Below are positions 1 to 13,400 of a stretch of DNA of 64,000 nucleotides, piece after piece (the first letter of the stretch is position 1; every line of letters starts with the position of its first letter). The stretch lies in assembly GCF_008831285.2 (NCBI RefSeq), contig NC_045144.1, forward strand, positions 11,511,672-11,575,671, read 5' to 3'. The position numbers and the translations under genes were made by a program. This DNA comes from Nymphaea colorata (Eukaryota > Streptophyta > Magnoliopsida > Nymphaeales > Nymphaeaceae). The notes under the pieces are model-generated. The model worked only from the letters and a program-made list of their open reading frames with translations, ran no database searches and was not told where the DNA came from.

Positions 1-490
1 ATTTAGTTGATGTAGTAGAGCCCATGTATCTCTTTCGTATCCATCAGCAAATCCTCCTTTGGGGTTTCTGGAGAAAATAACGTGCCAGTCAAGATATTTT
101 GGTTAGTTTGCTAACGGATGCCTATTAGGAAATTTATGTAACATAGAGCTGGGCTAGATTTGTCAACAAGAGGAAAATGTCTAATTCCTTTAAACTAAAG
201 TTGTAGATCCATGTGCCATCTGTATTTGAAGTTGGCATACATGGTTTTGTATTTTCTGCTGGATGATTTGGATCATTCCCAATTAAGTGTTCTTTCCTAA
301 AGCTCGTTTCGTTTTCCACCACTTATTGCAAACCCTAAGAATGGAGCTTTTAGCTATCCTGGGGGATTTCTCGCTGTCAGATTGGTTCCTCTCTTCTTCT
401 CTGCTGCTTCTATTTTCTTTTGGTTCGTCCTTTTTTTTTAAGTTGTACTCTGGCTTCCATTACTCTTTGGATGTTTTTAGTTTCATTTAA

Positions 491-496
<6 letters not shown>

Positions 497-544
<48 letters not shown>
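497..544. repeat. (CT)n microsatellite
   Basis: An uninterrupted run of CT dinucleotides, followed by a short TG/TA-rich tail. Nothing coding is apparent around it. Confidence 0.95.
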
Positions 545-548
<4 letters not shown>

Positions 549-876
549 TGTGCATGTGCATATATATGTATATATAAATAACATACCACTTAGATAAGGG
601 ATAGAAGCTGGGCGTATTAAAATTCCTTTTCTTTATAATTTATCACTATCTTAAATATATTTGGGGATAAACATACATTAAGTTACTTATTTTTTATTTT
701 ATTAATATACCATAATAATTAAAAAAGGAATGGCACTTATAACATCAAAATTTTAATATTAGAAAAAATACTTTTTTATAAAAGTAATTTGAACATAAAC
801 ATTGTTTAGATTAAATTAGTGTTTATAATGAAGACATTAGGAGATTCATATTTTGTTCAGAACACTTTTTAACACA

Positions 877-982
877 AATATAAGAGGTCTGTTGGTTTTT
901 GTTTGTGATCGAAGTAGTGTGTGTGTGTGTGTATATATATAATGTAAGAGGTCTGTTGGATTTTGTTTGTGATCCAAGTAGG

Positions 983-1018
<36 letters not shown>

Positions 1019-1082
1019 TGTAAGAGGTCTGTTGGTTTTTGTTTGTGATTGAAGTAGTGTGTGTCTGTGTGTATATAAATAA

Positions 1083-1084
<2 letters not shown>
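877..1084. repeat. Three-copy compound minisatellite (unique core plus GT/TA tract)
   Basis: Three tandem units share a core of about 30 bp (AAGAGGTCTGTTGG followed by a T/G-rich stretch and GAAGTAG). Each core is followed by its own (GT)n(TA)n tract, and the units differ mainly in the length of that tract. The third unit runs into the long AT tract at 1085-1144. Confidence 0.85.

Positions 1085-1144
<60 letters not shown>
1085..1144. repeat. (AT)n microsatellite
   Basis: About 60 bp of alternating AT that terminates the compound minisatellite. A second, shorter AT tract lies near 1289-1321. Confidence 0.95.
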
Positions 1145-1147
<3 letters not shown>

Positions 1148-1286
1148 TGGTGAACTGACTTTTTAGAGTTATTCAGCCATCTAATCACGGTTGTCCGATC
1201 TAACTTGATAGATAGTTAGGAGAAAAATAAAGAGAAAAAAATGATATGTATTTTCATTATAAATTATTAGTTATACACACACACAC

Positions 1287-1328
<42 letters not shown>

Positions 1329-1388
1329 TGACAGTGCTATCTCTTTTATAACAAAAAATATTGAGAAAAGTCTTATCAATGTAAATTA

Positions 1389-1520
1389 TTTGTTTCTATT
1401 CGACAGGGTGGTTCCTCTCTTTTTTGAATTCTCCACCACTAAAGGTGAAGTGTGGTGGAAGAAAGAAATAAAGTGACAGCTCCACGCGTTTTGAGAGAGG
1501 GAGAGCGAGAGAGGGGGGGA
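1389..1520. repeat. Direct repeat, copy 1 (partner at 2036-2190)
   Basis: This segment is strongly similar, in the same orientation, to 2036-2190. Both contain a TTTCTATTC-ACAGGGT segment, a CACCACT...AGTGTGGTGGAAGAAAGAAA block and a GAGAGAG-rich tail. The offset is about 650 bp. It may be a local duplication or a degenerate repeat pair; I see no TG...CA ends or target duplication to call it an LTR pair. Confidence 0.75.
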
Positions 1521-2035
1521 GGGAGAGCAAACAGAAAGATGGAATTCCTTCCGGCATCAGCTAGTGACGATCGGCAACCATGAAGATTCATGAGGACCGT
1601 GGTGTAGGTACTGTGAATAGCTTTAAAATAGGGAAGGGAAGCTGGTCGATCATGGCAGGGCGTCTTTCAGATGTGGTTTCATTAGCATATGTGTTTTCTA
1701 TAGGCTTTTGTGGTGATGCTGCTTTGTGTTGAAGTCGGTAATATATACATGAGAGACTTCCTTCATAAAAAAGGTTGAAAAGTTGTGGAAACTTGTTCTT
1801 CTGCTTGAAGAACATATAATTAGACTGTGCTTCTGATGTAACAGATTTGGATTTTTGTTGTTGCCATGGTATTCATAATTCCTGTCTTTGATAGCCACCA
1901 TATTGCCATGGGAAGCACAATCTACCAACTTCACATAAGTATTTTGATTCGAGCCTTTCTATTCCACCTCTAAGTCTGCGTCTTTCCGACCAAGACAGGA
2001 ACTTTAATATCAACGATGTCATATCATGTAAATTA

Positions 2036-2190
2036 ATGGTTTCTATTCAACAGGGTCGTTCCTCTCTTTTTTTACTTGTCTACCACTGAAAGTGAAAGTG
2101 TGGTGGAAGAAAGAAACAAAGTAAGAGCTCCATGACCTTTGACTTCTCTTGCATGAAGAGAGCGAGAGAGAGAGAGAGAGAGAGATGGCT
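2036..2190. repeat. Direct repeat, copy 2 (partner at 1389-1520)
   Basis: Second copy of the repeat described for 1389-1520. It ends in a (GA)n tract near 2162-2185. A few substitutions and small indels separate the copies, so the duplication is not recent. Confidence 0.75.
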
Positions 2191-2199
2191 ATTACATGT

Positions 2200-3951
2200 T
2201 TTGTTCTTATTTTAAATAGTAGTCTGTGCTGGCGAGTGGAAAAGAGAGATGAGTCCGACAAATCCTAAGATCAGTTTTAACAAAAGAACTGAAGAATGCA
2301 ACTTTAGTTTGAAAGCGGAGAGCGCTTCGGGATGTAATGGATCCTTCAGGTCCCTTTTTCAACAATACCGAGGAGTAACCAGTCATTACATGATCAAGAT
2401 GGTTGAAGTTTTCTTGGGAATAAGATGAATGGTGAAGAAGTTTAACAACACTGTGATTGTTCTGATTCTCAAGATAGAAGGAGCTACAAGTGTACACCAG
2501 TAGCAACCTATTTCCCCATCTAACTTCTTAAATAAAGTCATTTCAAACGTGCTGGCTCTTAGAGAGGCTTTAGGCAACACAATCCCAATTGTTAAATAAA
2601 TTTTTCGTTGACCTATTATAGCACCTGTTTGGATGGAGAGAAAGTAGGATAAAAGGAAAAGAATGGAAAGGGAAAGAAAGGATTTTGGAAGAAAAGGAGA
2701 GGAAAGAAAATAGAATGAAACAAATTGTTATAAAAGCTTGTTTGAATAGAAAGAAAAAGAATTGTTCAAACTATGTTTGTTTAGACTACACAAAGGAAAA
2801 GAAAGAAATAATTTAAGTTGGTTTACAATAATACCCCAAAGACTCTAGAACTTATTATGCAAGTAAAATATTTTTGATTTAGTTATACGGCTGGATTCCA
2901 AGGGTCACATGTCAATGTTTAAAAACCTATTTCATATGTAGCATAATGTTTATATATATATATATATATATATATGAAACTTTAGCAATAGAGGACTTAT
3001 GTAAAAGGCCAAGCAAACCAAAAATGTCTATGACCTCAGGGTTTATCTACGCAACCATTAGTAGAAAGAATAAGTAATGAATCAACATCAAAGAGTAACT
3101 ATGTCAATATTACTTGAACATCACCTTCCTGACGATCGGGGTGCTCACGCACTATTTTCTTTGTCTTTATATGTTTTTTTGTATCAATATTCTATTGATA
3201 ATGATTTTGTTTTTTTTCAACTTCAGCAGTACATTATAATAACCTCCATACATGATTGCAAAATAATATACTTTGTTATTTTTTTGAAATTTATATCTAT
3301 CAGTTTGATCTAATTTTATGAAAATGTTTTTGACGATTAATTTGCAGGGCCGGGGAGAAGAAAATGTGGATGAAGTTGGTGCTATGACTATCAAAGCTAG
3401 AGGTAGCTAGATGACAAAATAATGAAATGTATGATAATTAATTGATATAATTCTTTTTCTAAATCTTAAACGAAAAAAATATGGTATCAATTAAACATTG
3501 GCATTACTTGGGTCAAATGACGGACAAATTAATAAAGTTTTTATTTGGTAATTAATGATAGCTGTGCCCAATAGCATTCGGCCAACCTTGTATTCTGTGT
3601 TAAGACAGAACCAATTAAAATTAAAATATAGAGATCTTCCCTAGTGACAGAGCCTATTCTGTATAAGGTCACCCACCATTGCAGGTTCATTCAAATTCAA
3701 CTGCATCATCTAGTGTGATGGTAAGCCCCGTGGTGGAGCTACATGATGGCTGGTGCCGCACAAACTTTGGTTATGTTCATGCTAATAACTCCATACGTTT
3801 CAGGCAGCTACTTCTGCAGTAGAGTGGTTATTCTGTTATTTTGTATAATTAAAAACTGCTTTCAAAAGACCATGCTCAAACAACTGGTCAATGCAAATGC
3901 ACTGTGATGGTTTTTATCCACACAAAACAAAAAAATTGCTGATTCCAATTC

Positions 3952-3991
<40 letters not shown>

Positions 3992-5040
3992 ACATAGGTC
4001 GTAAGTTTTCGTTACCAGAAATTAATTGTATCGGTTCGCCATAATTGGATGCAAGGGCCAGTTAAAGGAGAAAAATTCCGCCGACTTTTCTTTGAATCCC
4101 AGGAATGACTTTTCTTAAACGGCGATGACATGCTTTCAGTTTCCAGTCGACCTAGTTGGATCGAGAGCAATGTGCTATACTAGTGCAAGGATGGAACTTG
4201 GAAGCACTATGTATGCCAGTTGAAGGACATTTGACTCTACTCACATGGGCATGGGCATTATGGAAAGCCGGATCTAAAATTAGTGTCTTATATGGTCTTA
4301 TGCATGAAACATTATGCGTATGGGTGCTTAATAACCAAAATAACATGTGTAAGTGAAAAAAAAGACTTTTAGAAGGACAAAAAGGGTTTATGAAAGAGTA
4401 AATATTCCAAAATATACACTTCTTTATAAAATAAAACAAAAATACTCCAACCCTGCACCGACCTACACAATCCAATATCATTGGACTTGCGTAGGGGTTT
4501 AAAAAGGGAGACCCAGGCAATCGCCGAAAGGAACTCATGGGACTAGGAATAAGATTATTTAATAAAATATAGAACTCCACATGCCAGTCCGATAACAAAC
4601 TGGTACGATTCAAATAGGTTGATCCGAAACAATTTTCACAGATAAAATGAAAAAAAAATTATAAAATAGATGACAAGAAAGCATCAAATTACAAATTAAG
4701 AATAGCAAAGAAATGACAATAGAAGCAAAAAAGAGGAGTGAGAAAGACAAAGGATGTCTAGATGGCTATGAGCTTACAACAACCAAAAGGTCGACCCCTC
4801 TTCTGAAGATTAAAATGAATATATATATATATATATTTTTTGTTTATTTAATATATATTTATCTGTATTTATAATTATATTTATCACTAGGAACCTTATT
4901 TTCCTAAGGAGTATGTTAACTTGTCAACCTTCTTCCTTCAACTATTCATTGAGGTTCTTCGTTCTTGAAAACAGTAATATTCAAAAAAATATTGTTCTTT
5001 CCACTTTTGTCTGTTTTGCTAAAAATAATGTAGACCACAA
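2200..5040. other. AT-rich intergenic DNA, no gene recognised
   Basis: I see no recognisable protein motif on either strand. The stretch holds AT microsatellites (about 2950-2975, 3955-3989, 4820-4837) and a purine-rich segment near 2640-2790. Open frames here are short and have no domain signature. Confidence 0.6.
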
Positions 5041-5083
5041 AAATGCATGGGAGCCCCAACCCTGTGATGTATACCTTGCCCCT

Positions 5084-5440
5084 TCACTGAGGAGCGTGCT
5101 GCTTCCTGTCTTCACTGAGGAGTGCACTGTTTCACCGAGGAGCGTACTGCTCCTTTTAGTGTTTGAACAATAGTGTGGCACCGAGTGTGTTGTTTCCTGC
5201 CTTCATCAAGGCGTGTGCCTTTCTTTTGGAGTGTGTTGTTTCCTACCTTCACCGAGGCACGTGGCTCCTTTTTTGTCTAAAGAAGGCCACGCTCTTTCCA
5301 GCCTTCACTGAGGAGCACGCTGTTGACTTCTTTTTCTGTCCCTCAACAAGGGAAGGTCACGCTGTTTCCAGCCCTCACCAAGGGGCGTGCTGTTTCCTTT
5401 TGTGTTCACCTGTTCACCGAGGAGTGTGCTGACAAGGGAG
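5084..5440. repeat. Degenerate minisatellite upstream of a copia gag
   Basis: A family of imperfect repeats built on the core TTCACYGAGGAGCGTGCTG followed by TTTCC, at irregular 25-60 bp spacing. It lies just upstream of the gag-like reading frame at 5535 and is more GC-rich than its surroundings. The likely context is the leader of the decayed copia element, by position only. Confidence 0.75.
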
Positions 5441-5534
5441 TGCCACCAAGGCCTATCCGCCCCTTCAGTCGCCCGATCCGCCTCCTCAGTCGCCTTTGTT
5501 GTTGATTGAATGAGGGAGAAATTTCTAGTATAAT

Positions 5535-7409
5535 ATGGCTGCATTGTCCTCTTCTAACACTCCTCGCACTCCTACTCCACCAGGTACACAATGGAATGTT
5601 TTCACAAGTTTGGTTTCAGTCAAGCTTGATCGATCAAATTATCTTCTCTGGCATTCTCAAATTGAAAGTGTTATGAAAAGTCAAAATTTGATCATGTTAA
5701 TAGAAAATGTTCTGCTCCACCTGAATTTCTTGATGAAGCACACACACTAGTTGAGTCACTGTGACTCAACTAGTCATGTCACAACTGGTTCGTGTTGGTA
5801 TGACTATAGATGCTTGCTGCATCCTCCTTGAAAAACAGTATGCCTCACAAAATAATCTTCGTATTATTCAGCTGGAAAGAGAATTACAAAACATAAAAAA
5901 GGGGGGAATGTCTATGACTAAATACCTTCATCATATTAGTTTCTTACATGATTCTCTTAGCAGAGTGGAGCACTTTGTCTCAGATATAGACCTTGTTCTC
6001 TATACCTTGAATGGACTGAATTCTGAATATGAATCTTTTATTACCACAGTTATTGCATTCAAAGATCTGCCTTCATGGTCTGAATTATATGATATCTAAA
6101 TTACCCAAGAGCGATGACTTGGAATGCTTTCTTCATCCCAGATGGCTCAGGTTGAAGCCACTGCCACTGCCTTTATTGCTGAACAAGGGTGTGGGCGTGC
6201 TTTTATTACTGAGCAAGGCATGGGCATGCTTTTATTACTGACCAAGGGCATGAGCGTGGCAACTATAATGGTGGTAGGGGTAGAGGCCGTAATGGATGAA
6301 GAGGAAACTATGGAAAAAATAATAATACTAACAAGTCTAGCCAAGGAGTAACTTGTCAATATTTTGGCAGAAGAAATCATACAACTCGACAATGTTATGA
6401 TATTCCAAAAGCGTTTATGGCAATGGCACTCAACATGGGAAAACCTGACAATGCATCTAGTAGTCGAGAAAATGTCAGCAATACTCAAGACTCAGCCTGG
6501 TATCTAGACACAGGTGCCTCCCACCATGTGACAAATTCAGAACAAGATATGCATGGTAAAGTTCCCTATCATGGTTCTAATTCTATTATAGTTGGCAGTG
6601 GTAGTAAGATGCAAATTAAAAATATAGGGAACGTGTACCTACCTAGCAAGATGTCATCCTTTGTTTTGAAAAATGTGTTGCATGCTCCTAAAGCACACAA
6701 GATTCTTATGTCAGTAGCATGGTTTACTAAAGACAACCAATGCTCTATTGAATTTTCCTCTAATGGTTTTATTCTTAAGAACATGCAGACGGGCAAGATT
6801 CTTCACACAGGGCCGCTTGAGAAAGGGGGACTCTATAGATGGACGAGAGAAAGGAAGGACTCTACTAGCAATCCTATCAGTATTGGTGATGACGATCAAT
6901 AAAAGACTGCTAATACTTCTTTGGTTTCTCAAAATTCTTACTCAGACATTTAGTTATGGCATTTGCGTCTAGGACATGCTCACTTTCAGTTGTTAAACTC
7001 GTTGAATGTTGCTGGTTTTATTTCTGTTGATGAAAGACATAAATTAGATGTTTGTTGTTCTTGTTCATGTGTGCTTAGAAAACTGCATAAAATTCATTTT
7101 CCTAAACCTGAGTTTCATGCGACCAAACCTCTTGAAGTGTTACATGTTGACATTTGGGGACCAGCACCATGTGCTTCACGAGAAGGGTACATGTATTATT
7201 TCTTAATGGTTGACGACTACCCTCACTTCTCATGGATCTTTTCCATGTCAAAGAAAAGTTATATGCTTCCATGTTTTAAAACCTTGTTAAGCATAGTAGA
7301 GTGTCAACTTGAAACAAAAATGAAAATTTTCCATTCAGATGGAGGAGGAGAATTAATGAGCTCATGTATTACCCAAAAAATACCCATTTATTTTTCTGCA
7401 CACAGGTAA
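5535..7409 (+). pseudogene. Decayed Ty1/copia polyprotein (gag, protease, partial integrase)
   Basis: Retrotransposon polyprotein remnant read in pieces across several frames. The gag start contains the UBN2-type stretch LDRSNYLLWHSQIESVM (about 5610-5660), continued by a gag helix region at 5761-6099. A retroviral-type zinc knuckle near 6355-6400 has lost its second cysteine (CQYF where CxxC is expected). The aspartic protease motif WYLDTGASHHVT is at about 6500-6535. After an in-frame stop near 6950 comes the GAG-pre-integrase motif LWHLRLGH and the integrase core, with DIWGP, DDY and HSDGGGE. The homology stops near 7409, before the catalytic glutamate region, and no reverse transcriptase or RNase H follows. 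Multiple frameshifts and stops make it inactive. No LTRs could be assigned. Confidence 0.9.
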
Positions 7410-10400
7410 TTACACCTCATACATGCATATATATATTTATTTTTAGGCAATCAGAGATGTCTAAGACTAAGAGTGTTGTGTATCATTTCCAGAATATAAC
7501 ACTTCACACATCTATTCATATCTAGGCGCATAAATACATAGATTCGCTACTATAACATGCATATATATATATACATATATATATTTACAAGCAACAAAGG
7601 TACAAGGGCTACATGCTGCACTCATAGCTGAGTATTCCCATACCTTATTGCTCTATGCTGCAATCAAAACATTCATTTACATGTATAATTTCAGCCCCAC
7701 CAAGTAGAATTCTCCTTGCTTTATGTATATATATACCTACCTATATAGATAATTTGTAAAAGAAACTATATAACAGTTACCAGGGTCTCTCTAACTGTAT
7801 AGACCCTGATTTTTTACTGTCAGCACCCTAGCTCCTTGGCTTTCTTGAACCTCCAAGCTGCGGATAACAGTCACATGGACCAGTGCCTCTTTGCTCTTGA
7901 TCTTCACCCCAAGATGCAGGAAAACAAGGGTTAGCTCTCACTTGTTCCTAATTTCTAACTGCTGGAACCCTTCCCCCTATGGCTGCGTTCCTAATTTCTA
8001 ACTGCTGGAACCCTTCCCCCTATGGCTGCAGCAGATGGGAACCTGAGGTATAGGGTTAAATAAGGCCAATACATGGTGAGCAACACCCCCAAATGATTTT
8101 TCTCAGGAAGGCTTCTCAGCTGCCCTCAATCATCTTTAGTTTCTTTTAATATTTTCAGTTACCACTTCTACCTAGGTATATATTTGGTAACCCATTCATT
8201 TCTTTCCATGACTGCCCCCTTTATGATATAGTTGACAGTTTCAACTATTTTTATCAGTTATTGAATCTACCAATTATAGCCTATACTCTTATTAAACTTT
8301 TTTGCGATAATATGGAAAAAGAAAAAGAAAAACGTGGGCATTACAGCAACCGTTCGGTTTGAGCCGGAAGTATTGGTTAGAATGCCATCAGTTCTTAGAG
8401 ATGATGTTAGCAACCATCAATTTGATCAACTTTCAAAGGTCGCGAGTTATAATGAAAAATTTGGCTTTTGGTATTGTTTTGCCTGCAAGAATGATATGTA
8501 TAGAGGGATAAAATTTTGATATAGAAAGCATATTTAGATGGGTGCCTTGTGATTGAAGAAATCGACAAGCGACATCCCATGACAACGGTGGTGGCTAAAG
8601 TTCAGTTTCTCCTCCTCCACCAACCTCCTCTCCTCTTTCTTCTTCTTCGGCCACTTGAATCTGTGGAACTGGTCAATGCCCGATATGAGACATGAGATCT
8701 AGTTGCTGCACACTTCTGTGGATCCACAAGCATACAGTATCATAGGAAAAAAGATGAAGGTTGGGTTATTTATGAATTTTTATTTTCTTCCACAAGATCT
8801 TTCCTTTCTGATCTTTGTGCAGATAATAGTGTAGGCCCAAGGGTAGGATGGGCCTTCTGGTCACTTGCTGAAATTGGGTCATTAGAAAACAAGTCCTGAA
8901 AATTTCTGGCTTATTCAATTGCTTTGAATTTCTTGAGAACAGTACTTGCCATGAATTTAAAAAAGAAACAGTCTCAAATAATGTCATCTACCAACAAATT
9001 GGATTTTGAACTGGATTTTTGGCCATCTCAATTAATGTTCAAAACATGTACATCTATATGTGATTAAGGTACATTGTTTGTTAGAGGTAACTTTAGACTG
9101 TTTGTGCGGTTGCAGATGTCCTGATGAGTATAAGAAACATGGTAAATTTGACATGGTTTAATTCGACATACAACCTTGGTTAAATCTTACCTTGTTGTTG
9201 AGAAAAAAGTAAATCAAAACAAAAACATAGCTAACATGAGATATGAAAATAGAAAAGAGGCAAGTGTCAATCACAAAACGGAGAGGGGGGGGGGACACTT
9301 GAGCGATAGGAGGCAGCGGAAGTGGGTGGTTGCATGCTTGCTTCAAATAATAGTGGTAATATGTGCTTCTTTCATTGGTACTGGTTACGACACGATTTAC
9401 CGGAGGAAAAAACAACCGTTGAAGTTTTATAGCAGTGAAGACACATATGAGTGTCAACATTTAACAATCACCAGTATACATACGATTTAACGGCAACAAA
9501 AAATCTACCGTAGGGCATATATACCAGCCACAAAAATCACTGGTATGGATAAGTATCCACACCTTTCTCCTAGCAAGTTCCAGTTCCAATCAATCAAAGG
9601 TATGTCTGGCGGGATCTATTCCTTACAAGTCAACGCACTAAGGGGAAAGAAAATGCAGCCACATGTTGAAAGACATCATTCGAAAGATGAAATCAGCCCT
9701 GAAAAATAAAGTTTTATGTTGCTTTCACTGTTACAATTTCCCTCCATCAAAAGGTGTATCTATACATCAAGAAATTAAGAAATTATGGTGATTGCCAGCC
9801 AAAAAAAAGAAGCCAATTTCACCTTTCATGATGTTCCCAGCTTTCATACAATGAAGAACAAAATGATATTCTTCCTTTGGTGCTTTTAATATCCACATTC
9901 GGATTAGTTTTACATGTGGCTAATTCTTTGGCTTATTTTTACAGGTTGACTAATTATTTTGTTTTATTTCTATCCAAGTATCGTACTTAAAATTAATTTT
10001 AGTTAACAAAGGAAAAACATCCTCAGTTTTTGTGTTTGCAGTTTTCAACGAACAAGGAATGATCCTTCTGGTTCTATATTCTACTTCCTTAATTTTTATG
10101 TACGAGAATTTTCCACAAAAATCTTCGCCTTAGAGGCAAAATTCCATAATCAATCCTGCATGTTGCCACATCAAAAACCCCGTGATACTTTTTTACATAT
10201 ATATCTCGCTTTCAGTCATTGACATTTTTGAAACCGTACTCTTCAACTTGGTTCACTTAATAGCTCATGTTGCTTGTAAGATCCAGAATACCTTTTACAT
10301 ATATATAGCTATTAGTGAGTTACATCTTTCTACTTAAACTCATCCCCACAATCTTGATCTATATAATTTTGGAGTTTGTACGGAAGCCATTCATTAGCAA

Positions 10401-13400
10401 TTTTTCCTTTTTAGTTTTATTTTCTTGGTAATATTTTCAATTTGAAGGGATAATTTCATCATTTGGGTGACTAATATTTTTTAGTGCTTTGGCCTTCTTT
10501 CAGGTGGTGGGTAAAATCCTGCTCACCTGAAGGGATAATTTCATCATTTGGGTGATTGCTTCAATACTTTTGACGAGCTCAAGTGTTTGTTTGAAAAACA
10601 GAAGGAAAAGTTGGGTGGACATTTGGTGTTTCTCAAAAGGAGTTATCTCTTATTTTTCTTATTTAATTTGTGGAGTAGTGTCTCTTAACATTGAAAACAT
10701 TGTTCGTTTGGATTTTTAGATTTAAATACATTGACGTCACACGTAGTGTTTGGGAAAAGATATATATGTTACTTTTTTACAGTTCAATTAAAAAAAAGTA
10801 TGTGTTAAACTGTTTTTAAATCCAATGTACGGGGACTTTCTGTAGTGAGATAGATCATCAATATTGATGTATACACATGCCGCTACATTCTATAATGCAA
10901 ATGCGTTACAAAGAATTTTATCATGAAGGAGCACGATTTGTAATGCAGCGACAGCTGCATGTATAAGAGATTCTGAACATCGTCTTTACTTTACTCTGCA
11001 CTACTAAAATCTTTCTTGGTTGGGTCCTGAAATTATTTTTTTACAAAGTACGAGTCAACCAGACCCCTACTGAAACCCAAAAGGTTGTAGGATAATAATT
11101 GAAAAAAATAAAAGGGTGTCGGCGCCGGTGCGATACATCTCAAAAAATTACAGTGCGGCGGTGCAGTGAGGGTATTTATTATTATTATTAATTTATTATT
11201 ATAATATATTAATAATGTCGAATTTGATAAAAAAACTAAAAAAATTGAAATCAATAAGGTGCAGGCTGGGTGCAAGTCGGGGTCGCAGACGCAACGCGGG
11301 TGCATCACCAGGGTTGCTCACCAGGGTTGCCGCATCCGGGTGACATAGGTGTTCTATGGCGAAATCGGGCCCCTTATTTTTTATTCTTTTTTTTTTATCT
11401 GTTTTCTCCTTTCTCGTTTTTTTACTGATGTGGAATATGCCCAAAACTTTTTTTTTCTTTGGTTGCTCGTGCTGCACACTGCAGGGGCTCATTATCAACT
11501 GACCCCACCTGGTGACAAAGAATAGCAGATTTGGCCGAAGAAGAGATTCAGCGCTATGGGGTTCCTTGGTGAAATAGAGTCCAGCAGAGGGTAGTAACAG
11601 TGAACCTTTTCTTATTGATTTGTGCCATTTTTCTTTTCTGTTGTTGAGGAGCAAGCAAGAAGGCTCTCTGTAGTCGGTGAGCATGCAGTATTACAAGGCA
11701 CTCCAAGCTCTCTGATTGAGCCCTATTATATTTGCTTACACAATTGTAGGATTTGTTTTAGGACATAGGTTAAATAAAAAAGTGTTTACAACGATGTGAT
11801 AAACACTTAGAAAAATTAAAAGCAATAATATCATTGTATGGATTGGTTTTACGATAACATGGTGCTTAATAAAAGGCAATAAGCAATCAAACAAAATAGA
11901 TTCTAATAATGCAAATGGAATATGCATTTTATGATATCCTAAAATAAATTTAGGTTTACAAGAATGCGATAAGAACAAAAAATCATGCGATAACACAACT
12001 ACATGATTTATTTTATGGTAGACTCAAGTAATTTCATGCTTACAAGTAGAAATAAGCACTCAAAAAAATTAAATGCAACAATGATACTATATGAACTGGC
12101 TTTAAACCAGATTGCAATAAAGCAACTGTAGGATTCGTTTTATTATTCATTCAAATAAAATCGTGTCTACAAAAAGAGTTTCTATCGTCAAATTTACGTG
12201 TTAAACAGAGAGGTGGGCATGAGTATGTTAACCATCATCCATATTAAGATACTATGCATAACGTCACATATGTATATTTCATGATGGTCACAACAAAATA
12301 TATTATTGCATTTCAGAACCCAGTTTTGATAGACTATCTAAACAAGACATAGTGTCTCAACTGCAGGCATGTACAAATACAATTCATGCTAGCACACTGT
12401 CACTACAATATTTTTGTTTGTGCCCTACGACCAATACTTTAGGACAAGAACCGTAGTGAATAACCTCTACATTTGGCCAGGACAGTGAATGAGTTTTCCC
12501 ACCCAAGCCATATTTTGTGTAAACCACAGTTGCGCGATAACCTTTTCCACCTTTTTTCTCTCTCTTTATCTTTCTCCCCTCAAACCCACAAGTTAAGTTG
12601 CAGAAGCGTAATGTAAATCTAGGATTTCCCCATTCTTTTAAACAACAAAAGATTGAATGCATGACAAAACGGAGAGGTTGGAATGATTGCGTTTTGCTCC
12701 TCTTCGTCTCGTTGCGACGTCTTTCTTTTTACTAGCGCCTTCTAGTACTCTAGAAAGGTTAGTTGGATATGCAGTTGGAAAGTTCCTGTTTTTTATAACC
12801 ACATCAATTGGAGGCTTCAGATTCTTGTTTGGACATAATGTCTTAAAAAGGCAGATTATGTCGGTTGGATTTCTGTCATGCTACTCTCGTGTGTGTTGAT
12901 TGCTCTTCCATACCAACTTCCTTCTTGCCTTTTAGGTTCTTAGACCAAATCGCCTCTAATGCATTGCCTCTCTCTCTCTGCCTCAATATTATCTCTCTCT
13001 TTCTCTCCCTCCCGATCCATCATGGTTTCCACCGGTGAGTACTCACTACAACAAATGTTGATAACTGGAATTAGGATCGGTTTGTAGATCCTTTCCTAAA
13101 TCTCAACTTAAAAAAGATGTGTTATTTGTGACAATAAAGCCAATCCCTCACCCCCTTTCTGGTGAAAATCCACCTTCCGCTCATCCCTGTGGACCTTTCC
13201 AATGCAGCGATGTCAAGCATCCATCACAATCGACCGATTGTCGCTGACAGAATAGGCGAAGAAGAAGAAAGGTTCCTCAACTCTGTCATTGCTTCCCAAA
13301 TTTTTCTGCTTCATCAAAAAATCCATGATTCACCTGCTTTGTTGCTCGTTTTCTGGCATTTCTCCTTGCTCAGTTTGCTCGTTGCTCACCTCGCCATCAT

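Noticed and set aside
1-120. A minus-strand peptide reading (LDWHVIFSRNPKGGFADGY...) at the left edge that looks exon-like.
   Set aside because: Stops lie close upstream, there is no clear acceptor, and I could not match it to any family. It may still be an exon of a gene beyond the window.
823-1188. 121-codon open frame on the minus strand with long YIYIYI and HTHTHT runs.
   Set aside because: It is a translation of the AT and GT microsatellites.
11199-11684. 161-codon open frame on the minus strand.
   Set aside because: Lysine-rich, no domain or splice context, in AT-rich DNA; likely chance.
12405-13060. CACTACA motifs at about 12405 and 13045 suggesting CACTA transposon ends.
   Set aside because: No complementary terminus with a 3-bp target duplication was found; the short motif alone is common.
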